In this document: positions 1 through 11,280 of the stretch, one piece after another
Layout: each line of letters starts with the position of its first letter
How positions within the stretch are numbered: the stretch's first letter is position 1
NCBI GenBank assembly: GCA_009741485.1
Contig: CM019215.1
Span: 82,827,564-82,891,563 of the forward strand
Length of the DNA stretch: 64,000 nt
Reading direction: 5' to 3'
DNA from: Malurus cyaneus samueli
Taxonomy: Eukaryota > Chordata > Aves > Passeriformes > Maluridae
The notes under the pieces: model-generated
Seen by the model: the letters and a program-made list of their open reading frames with translations, nothing else
What the model was told of the DNA's origin: nothing
The model's database searches: none
Position numbers and translations under genes: made by a program

Positions 1-470
1 CAGGGCTTTTGTTTGCTGTATTTAATGTGCCTGTCATTTATATTAGTGACAGAAAAAAGAGTGGCCTTTTCCCTAAATGCTGTTTCTAGATACATGAAAA
101 ATAATTTCCATTGAAAAAAATGTACCTACATCAAAGGCTGTCTAGGGCTCACTTGTAAGAAAACCTTGGCTCTCTCTGCAAGTAACTGTGACTTGGGGTG
201 CTCTTGACTGCAGTCTTGCTGTGAGTCCTTGAGACCAGGTTGCTAAGGAGGAAATTAGAAATTACTGAAATTTCTGGTGTTTGCTCACTCAAGGGACCTG
301 GTGTACTTTTCTCCCTAAACTGTCACACTTGCACCACTGGCCTATTCAGTAGTGCTGTCTGGGGGATGCACTTTAACCTTACACCATCTAGGAGTTCATC
401 GGCTACCAAAACAGTCTGAAATCACAATTACTGTTTCCTGCAGAGTCAAATCAAACTTCAAGTGGGCTGG
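1..470. other. Non-coding flank, no feature seen
   Basis: No ORF of note, no repeat family and no convincing splice-site pair is visible. Composition is ordinary AT-leaning vertebrate sequence. Confidence 0.5.
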
Positions 471-821
471 CTAGTGAAAAAATAAAAGAGCAAGAGTGAA
501 AATTGAGAAAAAGGTTACAGGGTATGAAATCAGGAAGCAACCTCTGACTGGCACTGGCCTATATTTGGTAAGTAGCACTTTTTCTGGCTGGTGTATCCAC
601 AGGTCTGGTTGCAGCACTTGAGACATGCACCATTCTTGAGGAACCACATCAGCTTCTTCCACTGGAAGGCTCTCATTGAATAACAGCCTGTATTTGATGA
701 ATCTGAGGTTTGCAGGTGTGAGATCTGTGTCCAGGATGACACCCTTCTGATTAAGCTGTAAGTTAAAGCAGCCAAAGGGTGGCATTTGCTCCCCAGAGAG
801 CTCAGTGCTCGTGGCTGACAT
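471..821 (-). other. Unrecognised 116-codon minus-strand ORF, possible exon
   Basis: The frame runs from an ATG at 821 to a stop at 471. An in-frame TGA lies a few codons upstream of the ATG, so the open stretch is barely longer than the ORF. A possible splice acceptor (TGTCAG, plus-strand CT at 815-816) sits just inside the ATG, so the frame could instead be a 3' exon starting at 814. The first 90 residues have mixed, protein-like composition (NLQLNQKG, LRFIKYRLLFNE, DLWIHQPEK); the last 20 are hydrophobic and look like read-through into AT-rich DNA. No consensus donor was found inside. I recognise no family. ORFs this long or longer occur by chance elsewhere in the window, so length is no proof. 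It lies downstream, in the same orientation, of the minus-strand first-exon candidate at 18.6 kb; any link is speculation. Confidence 0.15.
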
Positions 822-2774
822 GGAACAAAGCCATCACAATCCATCTGGCAGAGCCTGGGGGCTGAAGGAATCAACAAGAAAACAATTTTACCACAGCCAA
901 GCACAGGACATGCAGCTGCTGCCACTTTCCATCTGCCCAAGGCAGCCCCAAGACCAGCAGCCATTTCAGCAGGAGCCCAGGTTAGGTGACTGGCCCTGGC
1001 AAAGCCTGTGCTCCACATATATCCACACAGGGCCCTGGGAAGTGCAGTAGGTGTCTGAAAATCTTTCGGGTTCTTATGCTTGGCCAGGCCTTACATGTTT
1101 GCTCTTCATTTGCCTTTCTTGAAACAAGTTGCTCTTTTAGTTTTCAGTGCCTTTGACACACTTGTGGAGTATTTGTCAAAAAAATATGAACATCTGTGCT
1201 TTAAAACTGATGAGGAAGACTTTGCCACAGTACCTTGGTCCTCTCAACAGCTCCTGCAAAATACATGCTACTGGCAAAAATAAAATGAATGGGGCTAAAA
1301 TAATGCTCAGCTCCCTGTATGTGTCTGTAAAGCAACTCTGCATTTTTAAAATGTGTTTCCTAAGTTCATGTGGTTGAAAATATGTTGACTACAGGAAAAA
1401 AATCCAACAAGGGACATTCATAATTCTTCATTAATTAATAGTCAACCCTTTTCTCCCCCAATTATTTCAAACACCTGCTCACAGTAAATTTCCTTTGCAG
1501 TATTTTAATGCTACTTTAATATTACCCAGAACTTGGAAACATACACTAAGCTTCTCTTACTTTTAATTATTTTCAAATTAATTCTAATTTTCTGAATATT
1601 TTCAGTGCTGCCCATTTGTTCAATAAAACTCAATTTTAATTTTAATTTTTTTTTTCCTTAAATGCCTCCTAAACTTTCCAGAGAAACTTTATGGGCTGTT
1701 TTAATGAAAACTTTTGGAAAAGGGACTGGAGACTTCAAAATTCCTCTCTTGAAGCCTCCTCATGCACAAAAAAAAAAAAAAAGGGGCGGGGGGAATCACT
1801 TCATCAAGTGACTCACATATCTTTCCTGAAGCAGGAATTAATCCAGGAGCTGAGCCATCTTGTATTGGGAGCAGGCTTTTCTGGGTGCAGCAGCAGGGCC
1901 ACCACCCTCAGGCTGCCAGCCCATGTCCGTCACCAGTGGGTGCACAGTGAACATCTGCACTGCCACCATGGATGGGAGGCTGAGGGCTCAACTGCTGCCT
2001 CTTGGGGACACAGAGCTGTGGCTGTGGCAGAGATGAGCAAGGAAAGGTGGAAGTCATTCTTTTCCAGAGCCATCCAGTCCTCATCCGCTACTCTAACTGC
2101 ACATCCTCTCTTTGCTTTAGGTGCCCAGTCACTTTTCATGAGCTCTGATCTTTGTGGATCTCCATAACTTATGCAGGTGTGACGTCTGGCCACTGTAAAC
2201 AGATCAGGGCAAACAACTTTCAGGGTGTCCTCCAATAACCTCAATACTTGCACGGAGGGGGAACCAAGACACCCCCGATCTGAACCTTGAATGTGTTCAC
2301 CCCATTTCAGTCTGTGTGGTCTCAGCGGTCAGGGATAATTTAGAGACAGGTGGCATGGTCTTGCCTGATAAAAATGTGGTGGCCTCATTGTGTCAATGGA
2401 GCATTCCTGCTGCATTGCTGTGCCACCTGCTGCTTGTACCCCTCCACTTTGTCAGCCAGTTCAGAATGGCTTTGTAATCCCTCACTGACAAAGCTGTGTC
2501 ATGGGTAACACCGGGGAAGCCAAACACCAGACTGTTGGAAGGAGGTATTTCACTGCCAGCGACATTTGCTAAGTTCCTTCATTTTGCTTTTAGCTTAATT
2601 TTTGTTATGGTTCACTTGTGCAGACTTAAGAAACATCCATTACAAGGAGCTTTCATCTGCTCTGCTCTCAATCCCCATAGATGCCCACGTTCCACAGACT
2701 GGAAGAAGTTTGCTAATAGCAGGAGCTTGTTCAATTTTTGATCTTTGCCTCAGAGGAAGTGCTGTCTCAAAGCT
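822..2774. other. Intergenic; AT-rich stretch, no gene seen
   Basis: Positions about 1,420-1,665 are strongly AT-rich with repeated TTAAT/TTTTAAT words. The overlapping ORFs at 1,691-2,167 (+) and 1,930-2,253 (-) are open on both strands and resemble nothing known. Around 1,205-1,245 there is a faint resemblance to the reverse complement of a MIR 3' region, too weak to call. Confidence 0.5.
1768..1793 (+). repeat. A15 tract followed by G-rich run
   Basis: Fifteen A residues at 1,768-1,782 pass directly into a G-rich run broken by one C (1,783-1,793). It could be the poly(A) end of an old retrocopy, but no polyadenylation signal or target-site duplication supports that. Confidence 0.7.
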
Positions 2775-3100
2775 GTCGGTCAGTCAGTGCCACCGCGGGG
2801 GACTGGTACCAGTGGGATGGCGATGTCCGCACACTGGAGAGCATTTGGAGGGGTGATGTCCCTGCTCCCTTCCCAGCCTCTGCCCGGGGCCAGCGGCTGC
2901 AAAGGGCCAGCGCTGCCAGCAGAGGCCAGCATTGCTGTGCGGGAGCTGGGACACGGCCGCTTCCTCGTCTCTGGAGGGGATGCTTTGGGAAGGCGCGTTG
3001 CACACAGGATTGCCAGCGCCGGCTCGGTAATGGAGCACAGTGGCACTCCCAAATCCCACCTGGGGACCACGGTGCCAACCAATGCATGTGGAGGCGGGTG
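2775..3100. promoter_or_regulatory. CpG-enriched GC-rich segment
   Basis: By eye about 19 CpG dinucleotides fall in about 320 bp, against strong CpG depletion in most of the window. GC content is high, with ACGGCCGC-, GCGCG- and CCGCGG-type words. Frames are open on both strands (plus 2,738-3,160; minus 2,767-3,109), which is typical of GC-rich DNA where stops are rare, and no family is recognised. There is no clear donor on either strand. It may be a small CpG island or orphan promoter, an old GC-rich element, or simply a GC-rich patch. Confidence 0.3.
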
Positions 3101-3510
3101 ACCTTTCAAATACCTCTGACTAATAAAACACTATTTATTTTCAGGCAAAACCTGCATTAAATACAGCTTTTTACCTCTCCCCATCCCTTGCCTGTCCTTA
3201 GCACACCAAGCAGAAGGACGCAGGGAAGGGCCTGAGGTGTGATATCAGAAAAAGCCGGGAGAGTTTCCCCGGTGTGAGACTGTGGGGAAACGAGCTGGGA
3301 GCGCTCCTTACTTATGGCCATTTTACACCATTGTCTCTTTGGCAATAGCACCGCTTTAGGCCACTTGCAGAACACAAATAGAAAGTAGATGTGATTTAGG
3401 ATTTGCATGTAAATCAGCTGGCAGGAGTAGAAATACATGAAGAAACTTGCACACTCCCGCTATAAATAAAATCTCTGCACAATATGGTTTGTATGTTGAG
3501 AAAGAGATCC
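3101..3510. other. Intergenic, nothing seen
   Basis: No repeat family, exon-like structure or credible ORF is visible. The CpG content of the preceding segment tails off here. Confidence 0.45.
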
Positions 3511-3536
3511 TGTTTAGCTCCTGTAGGAGCTAAACA
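3511..3536. repeat. 26-bp near-perfect palindrome
   Basis: Arms TGTTTAGCTCCT (3,511-3,522) and AGGAGCTAAACA (3,525-3,536) are exact reverse complements separated by GT. It could extrude as a short cruciform, form an RNA hairpin, or bind a dimeric protein. It is too short and isolated to be the terminal inverted repeats of a transposon. Confidence 0.9.
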
Positions 3537-6500
3537 CGTCAAGTGAGATGATGGGTATTTCTCTGCTGGCTTGAATGGGGTGTGAGAGCATTAGACTACT
3601 AGGGTTAGTTCTTTGTGTACCAAAACACTCATTTTTTTTCTTTGCCTTGTGCACAGAAATCCTGTTGCTGTCCTGAGAGAGCAGGAATGGAGGTGCCAGG
3701 TTCCATAGTGTTATAGTTTCATAATTCATATGGAAGCTGAATAATTATGCATTAATTAGAACCAGAAATTACATGGTCATAGATCTTTGTGGTGGCCTCA
3801 TCTGATTCTTCAGTACATTGTATGACATAAGACCTCCACCAATCAATTTCTTCTTGCATTATGGCACACTAAAAAAAAATAAAATCTTACTTTTTGTCTC
3901 ATTTTATTCACCTCTTAGCCACTGGTTCTTGCTTTGCCAAACTGAAAAAATCCCTGCTAGCAAATACCTCCCCTCCAGATGTGTTTCTGGACTGACGGTC
4001 CAAACCCCTCTACACCTTCTCTTTACAAAACGTAGGGCTGTTTTTTCCTTTTTTCAGCACAGAACATGAATAATGTTCTCACAAATCTCTTTTTTAATCT
4101 GTATGTTGTTTTTCCAAACCCATTTTTATTCTGTAAAATAACACAGGCAACCCTGTGTTCATGTCTTTCCATTTAAATACCAAAACATCTCCACACTGTG
4201 CAGCGTATGCTCGCACCAGCTCTCCTGTGCATGGTGAGAGGTCATGAGAGTCTGACCAGCAAAGTCACCAAAAGTAGCAAAGGTGAGATGGGTGGTGTCT
4301 TCTCTGCTTGCATCAAGAGAACAAGGACCAAGTTGAAAGGGCTGGTGCAGCACACGGAATGAGTCTTTTAATTTCTTGAGCAAATTTGTGCATGGTAGCA
4401 CGCTCGGCATAAAGGCAGCATTGTCAATTTTGAGCATCAAAGCATCATGCCTTCCAGAATCCTAAGAGGGGCTTAAAAATCCTAAGACTTCTTAAAAACA
4501 ACAAATGTCAATTTCCTTTTATTTTCCTTTGGGTTTTGGAGCCTTTTGGGGAGAATTTTCTTCCTCTTTGTTGTAAAAGTAAGATTTACCTTCTGCTCTA
4601 AATGAATGCGAAGGGCCTTATGGACTCCCTTGATTCCAGCTTCTGGGTCTTTAAGGGAAACACCAAAAGTCATTAAGATGTGCAATTAAATCACAACCGT
4701 GGCTAACACAGCAAATATAAATGCAAACCTTGCCCTAGAGAACAAAGACCCATTCATTCCACTTAAATTGGTCTTGAGAGTTGCTTGCTGCTTCTTTTTT
4801 TTTTCCTTTTCCCCCTGGTCCGTATTCCTTCAGAAGGAGGGGGAACATTTTTGGCTTATGCCACATCCTGGATCGTCAGAAAAGCCTGTGCTCAGCGGCC
4901 TGAGTCTGTCTTGCCTCCTGTCTGCCAACCCTCTAGAAAAGTGAGGTTACAGACAAACATCAGCAATGAGTGAGCAGTAATAAAGAACCTTGATAACTGA
5001 GGTAAAGTGGCCATTATGCAACGAGGAATGATAGGTAGAAAAATAGAAGCCGGAAATGTTGAGAGGCAGCTGAGGTTACATTCCTCACTGGAAGTAAAAG
5101 GTGAAGGAAGATCAGTTGGCAGCAAGCGCTCTTGCTCCGTACACAGAGAGGGATTTGCCAGCAAAGGATATTAATGATCTGAGAGTGAATTGCAAGTCCA
5201 CAAGGGAAATCTGAACTGAAAATGGAAAAGACAGGAAAGCTAGGCAGGGGGATTTGTATCGGGTTAAAATGTCAACATTTGGAGATGGATGAATCACTGG
5301 AGCTCAGACTAGGAGGAACAAAATAACCCACCCTCTCGACACAGAAACCAAAGAAAACAGCACAATATAACGCCAGTGTGTCCCCTTGTCTCAAAGTTAA
5401 AGCTCTGCCAGCCTGACCTTTCATGGTTGGTCACATTTGTGCAAGAGGATTGGCTCAGGGGTGAAGAGTGGTGGTCTGAGGAAGGGGCAGGCTGCCTCTG
5501 CCAACCTTCAATAACTTGTTTGTCCCTTTTCCCCCACCCGCTCCTTTTTAGACTGTCAAAAGGTGGCTCTGTCTCTGTGGTGTTCAGTGAGCTCTACCTG
5601 ACCAAATCTCTGTTACCAGATGAAGGTTCAGAAGCTAATCCATCTAAAGGGATTGTTGGCCAGGAAAGAGGAAAGGCCCACAGTGCAAGGTTTGGGGATT
5701 CGATTTTTTGGAGACCACAGTTTGTATTGGACTGCTCTGTTCTATAATCCTATCTCTGTTCCTGTCAGGAATATATTACAAGATGTGAAAAACATCTCCT
5801 ATATTTTTTGCTCAGTGGAAGACCTTATTTTAAACATGAGGACCACAAATTTGAAACTTTAAGTAAGTTCCCTGCTAGTGCTGCAATTTACGGGGTGGGC
5901 TGGGGCTTTGATTGCATTTTTTTGTTCCTTTTTAGGAGTCAGTTGAGCTTCAGGCATTTCCAGGGCTATTTATGCCTGTTAATCCCTAGAAACTGGCTGA
6001 GAGCCTTGGATTTGTCTTCCTCTGTCTGAAATGAGGCACGGTCCATTCGGGGCTGGAGCTTGCTAATGGAAAACGTGGCAGGGCACGAGCCAGGTGAGGG
6101 GCTGGGGGGAGCACAGGGAGGTCTGTGCCCCCTCCTCTCTGCCCCAGTAAGGGAGAGGAGAGCCTGTCCTGAAGAGACAATGAAGTGTCACAAAACGACA
6201 TTAAATTGGCACAGCATTCCTTTCTCTTTCAAACCACAGGATTTTTCAATCAAATATGAATTTCAGCAGCGAGATGTGATTTTTGGCTGGTCTTTGGGCT
6301 TAATTTATTAACGGTTTAATCAAAACTTTCAGGCAATTAGCCAAACTTGTTACTTTGTATGGCCAAAATAGAAATTAGTCCTAGTTTCATTGGAGAAAGA
6401 GATCCCTCATAAGTTCCCCAGGATGTCTTGGCTTTGGATATCTGAGACACAGAGATCCACCAAAACCTATTCACCCACCCAGGTTTCACTCTCTCTTCTT

Positions 6501-9500
6501 CCACTTCTGAGTGTAAAATATGCTGAAGTGTGTGAAAAACATTTACATGCATTTCCCACACTTTCCCAAAGCCCAGCCTGTATTCCAGGGCAACGTGTGA
6601 GCTAACGTTTCCCCAAAGCCATCTAGGCTCTGCTAAACAATGTAAAAGAAAGAGTCAGGCTACTTCAGGGTCTCACAACGTGTTGTTATGATTGTTGATT
6701 TTCATATTAACTGGAAACTGCTCAAAACTTCCTTCATATTACCTTCTTGGTGACACTTTCCCTTAAATCCTGGTGGTCTCCCAGATATATCGCCTCACTG
6801 AGTTTTTTCTGACAGTTTTTCTCAAGCTGTGAATTACCTTATGGAGCTGGTCAAAAAATGTTCTACAGCATCAGGACCTTTAACTGTTTAAAATAAAACT
6901 ACAAAGTTAGCACAAGGAATAATAGTGTTCTGAAATTTTCCTGTTCTGTTTTGTTGTGTTTAAGCAGAATATTGGTCAGATAAAGCACCTAAACCAGCTA
7001 GGATGGAACATGATATTCCCTGGTTCTTACAAGAAAGGCTTAAGACATAAAGGAGTCAAATCTGTGATGAAGATTTCATCACTTAGCTCCATGAACTGTC
7101 AATTAAATCTCCTTGGACTGAAGAGACTCCCCTGATTGTTTCTATTTTATGGCATAAAGTTAGCACCCACAAGTTTTCCAGGACACCCAACAAGGCTGGC
7201 TCAATTTTGGAACATTTCTTCCATCAGGACATGAGAAAAAGCAGAGTATTTGTGAAAGGTGGGATTTAAGAATAGGAAAATGTATTTATTAGCTGGCAGC
7301 CACAGCAGAAGGCCAGAGGAGTGAGCAGTGAGAGGAGCTGGGCATATACTCCGAGGAAATTCACCTCTCCAATGTTGCGGTGGATGATTCTGACACCGCT
7401 CTCCTTTTTGAAAAAAATATTTTGTTGTTACTGTTTAGGCTGATTTGTAAGGAAGAATTGGACTTTCACTGGTCTAGAAACTGCCATCCACTCATTAAAA
7501 TGTACCCTGGGTCAAGAGAGAGTGAGTCCCAGGCTCACACAGGCTTTGAGGTGTCTTTTTTGGAATGAAGTATCCGTGTATGCCTGCAGACCTGGCTTGC
7601 AGGCAGTGCAAGCCAGACATGGGAGCTGCTGCTTCTCACCCCAAGGGCCAGACATCTCCTGCCAAAAAGTGAAGCCACACAGATGAACCTCACAGTGAAT
7701 GAGAAGCCCCAGGGCACAGCCAGGTGGGTGAACACTGGAACACTCTGCTACTGAGCTTGGAGTGAGAGTTATAAAGGCAGGAGCTCTTGCAAAGCACCTG
7801 ATGTGGAAGTGCCAGTGGAGCTGCCATGAATGGCTGGGGATGGCTCTTGCCTTTTGGTGGCACTGGCTGAGTCACTGCTGGCACATGGTGTCCCAAGGAA
7901 GTCACCAAGACTGCCTGGTGTGAGCAATCACTCGCCGACTCAGACCTCCCAGCCTCTCTCTCTTGTGCTCTTGGCAATGGTGCTTAGACTCAAAACAAAT
8001 AAATAATCAAAAAAACCTCCCTCAAGCCCCCAGCAAGTGTTTTCCAACATGTTCGCAGCCTTTAATAAAACATTTGGAATCTATTTTCCAAAAAGTTCCA
8101 AACGTTTTCCAAAGCCCAGATTTGTCTAGACTCTCCCATCCTCAGCTCAGGGAAACAGGGTGAATCGATGGGGTGTGATGTGGATTTTTTTGAAAGTTTG
8201 TTTGGATTTCAGGAAGTGAACAAGATAAGCCAAATGGCGCTTTCCTGCTTTTGCTCTTTTAATGCTGATTTTCCTTCAGTAAGTCCTGACAAGAAATGTT
8301 CGAACTAAAGGAGCTCAGATGAGTTTGTTGAGCTCCCCCTGCCTCACCTCTCTGCTAAAACACCACCCACACCTGTGTCTGGGAGGTGCCACCAAATCAG
8401 TCTTTACAATCTGAGACCTCCTTTCTTTGTCACTTCTGCAACACAGAAAACTGCTTTCCTTCTTTTCCCACTTCGTTTAAAATTTGCTTCAGGCAGCAGG
8501 AAATAATCCCCTGGGGACTTTGGGATGCATCAGACAGATGGAGGATCTGATCCAGAGGGGAAGAAAAGGAACAATCCCCATTACATCAAGAGCTGAAGGT
8601 GCTGATGTGTGAAGGAGCCCTTTGATGTCACATCGGCTTTGCTGCCAGAAAAACCTGAGCAAAGATGTGTTGGAGAAGCTGCTCCAGCCCAGCCACCCCA
8701 TGCCCAAAGGAGAAATCACTTCTGCCCCATACAGGTTTCTTCCTAAGTGCTCTCCTTGGTTTGGCATGAGGTGTGGGGAAGGAAGATTCACAGTCCCTCC
8801 ATCTTCACACAGTTTGGTGTCCTCGTGATTGCCGATTTACCTGACCTGAACTCAGCCTTGCTTGTCCTAAGACAGACATGTATCTGAATTTTAGATGTAA
8901 GAAATCTGAGTTTTATATTGACACACTTATATCCACAAAATGGTTTCTGTGAGCATCACCTTCTAGAATGGCACATTTGTAAGAAATAGAAAATCACGTG
9001 TCCCAATATAAATTTCCTGACCACCCAACTCCAGCACTAACATGTCACTCTCCTTTCCTCCCAGGTCTCTAGCCTTGTTCCTGTACATAATTATAAAAAT
9101 AAAAAATGCCTACCCTGCTTTGCAGAGAGGGGAGCTTTAATATCTGATCAGAAAAATCTTTGGAACCCTTAATATTATTGTAACTTTGAGGCTGGGGAAA
9201 TAAATTCTGTTCCTCTGCTGGAACATACTGACCTTCCCACCCTGCTGTTTATTTGTATGGTCTGAACTAATTTTTTGTTTGAAACCTACACTACCTAAAA
9301 GCATTTCCTAGAACTATTTTTTAAAGTAGCTTGCTAAACTGACTTCAGAAGCTACTTAGTGGTTGCTCGGTATTTGAGAATCATTTACTGTAGTGGAAAC
9401 TTTCCCACTGGCAGATATTGCCATAGTATAGCAGGAGGATGGAGAATGACCACAATAGGCAGGATAACGGTGCAGCTGAAGGAATGGAAAGGGTTAGTGC

Positions 9501-10569
9501 ACCAGCTGGACAACCCTGGAAAAGATACACAAAGAAATGGTCAGAACATTTTGAAATCTGCTGCAGCCAAGTGAGCTACATGTCACACAGGATCTGTAAT
9601 GACAAGGTGTTTCTCTCTGTGATATGAGGAAATCAGTACTATTCCTGTAAGAGTTTCTGAAACGTTATTTTTTGACAGGTTACTAAGTCATTTGCAGACA
9701 GTTGGTGGCCCTTTCTTTGAAGATACGTCCCTGTTATGAAAAATGTAAGTACTGAGAAAATCTTAATAAAACACACGTAGCATAACAAACACCTGCCCTT
9801 CCAAGTGGCTTCATCTCAGCTTTGGAGATCTCTAAAATGCAGGAGGGACAGTTTATTTTCCAATTTTCTTAAGTTACTCTCCTTTCTAATGAGGCTGTCA
9901 GCAGTGAATTATGACGGTCAGGTGTTACCTAGACTCCAAAAAGAGTAGTTGTAGTTGTCTGAGCACCTAACCGTCGTGATCACTATCATCCCAACCCTTT
10001 TCTCCTAAACAGTCCCTAATTCACCAGGTCTACTGGCTATGAAGCTCTTAATCTGAAATAATTCGAAGTCTTCAGGCAGAGTGTGAGCCAGCCATGTTTT
10101 TCTCATAGTGACAAAGCCCCGCAAACTCCAACAGAACCCTTCCCAACACAGGGACTTTAAAAAAGCATCTCTGTGTGTATTTCATCATTTGTTCTGCTGC
10201 AGATGCTATTTTTTCCCTTTCCCTTATTTTGTGGCTTTCAATTATTCATTCATCTCCCTGCTGGGCAGAGACATGAGACACTAACACACAAAAACTGCAA
10301 ATGGCCCCACTTTTAGGGTATCTGGAACAATGACAGAGATGTTGTTATTTGGACAGGCCGGGGTTGACTAAACAGAGTCCCAAAGAAATTTCCACCAGAG
10401 AGTCAAATGAATGTAACATTATTGCTCCAACCAGTTTATAAATGTATATTTTAATGCAGCCCAATTTCTAGTAGCATATGCTAGGGTCAAAATTCAAAAG
10501 ATATGTGCATAAATGGCACACACAGGACAACACAAAAGCATACTCCTTATACATTTTCATATCTCATTC
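3537..10569. other. Long gene-free stretch
   Basis: About 7 kb with no supported gene. ORFs are short, overlapping and unlike any family. One weak exon-like signal exists: a pyrimidine tract ending in TTTTTAG at about 5,935, followed by CAG|GTGAGG at about 6,092; all three frames between them contain stops, so it could only be a non-coding exon. No interspersed repeat is recognisable. Confidence 0.5.
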
Positions 10570-11280
10570 TAAGTGCTGGATTTGATCAGTAGCTCCTGCA
10601 GACTATTTCTAGCAAGGTTTGACTGCTCCAACTGCACCTAAAACATCTGAGGGGCCAAGGATGCTCTTTGCAGGGTGGGTGGCTGCACAAACCCCAAACG
10701 CATCCAGCAGGAGTTACCCTGCAATTCTCAGTCCATCTTGCGCAGTTTCCCCATTTATGGCTGCAATACATTATGTTTGGAAAGGGAGGATCAGCAGCAT
10801 GCCGTGCATTAATCCAAAGGCTGCATTCCTTAGCAGATTACATAGCCTTCATCTCTGATAAGTGATTGCATTTCTGGTGCATGAATGGCGCTGTGAGGCA
10901 CATAATGCTGTTAATAGCTGGGAAAGAGAACAGCATGAGAAAGCCCTTTTCCAGACTCACTTCCTCAGGATGTCGTTTGGACTTAGAAATATCTGTGGGC
11001 TGCAAAGCTTCCACCCACGTTTCTAACTTCAGTCTTTCCTGGATGCTTGGGTTCCCTATGGACCAACATATCATGACAGACCAAAAAATATTATATATAG
11101 CTTTGCCCTCTGGATCAGCAGTGCCCTCTGGAAGAACCCTTGGCTTTACTGGCAGCAGCAAATACATGTTTTCCAAAGTTGCAAGACCAGCAGAAATGAG
11201 GAGCTTTTCTCTTTGACAGCAGCTGTAGCTGTCTAGCCTAAAATTCTTCAGATTTAAATGAGAATTCACCACGAAACATC
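10570..11280. promoter_or_regulatory. Possible conserved non-coding block
   Basis: The segment is of balanced composition and has overlapping open frames on both strands (minus 10,838-11,272, 144 codons; plus 10,866-11,216, 116 codons). Neither protein is recognisable. Double-strand openness with no codon signal fits a conserved non-coding element or chance better than a gene. The call rests on appearance only; no alignment was possible. Confidence 0.2.

Noticed and set aside
1205..1245. Possible MIR 3' region on the minus strand
   Set aside because: Only one short block (TGATGAGGAAGACTTTGCCACAG-like) matches; the following sequence does not.
5936..6092. Exon between TTTTTAG and CAG|GTGAGG on the plus strand
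   Set aside because: All frames contain stops and the donor is only moderate; no supporting signal.
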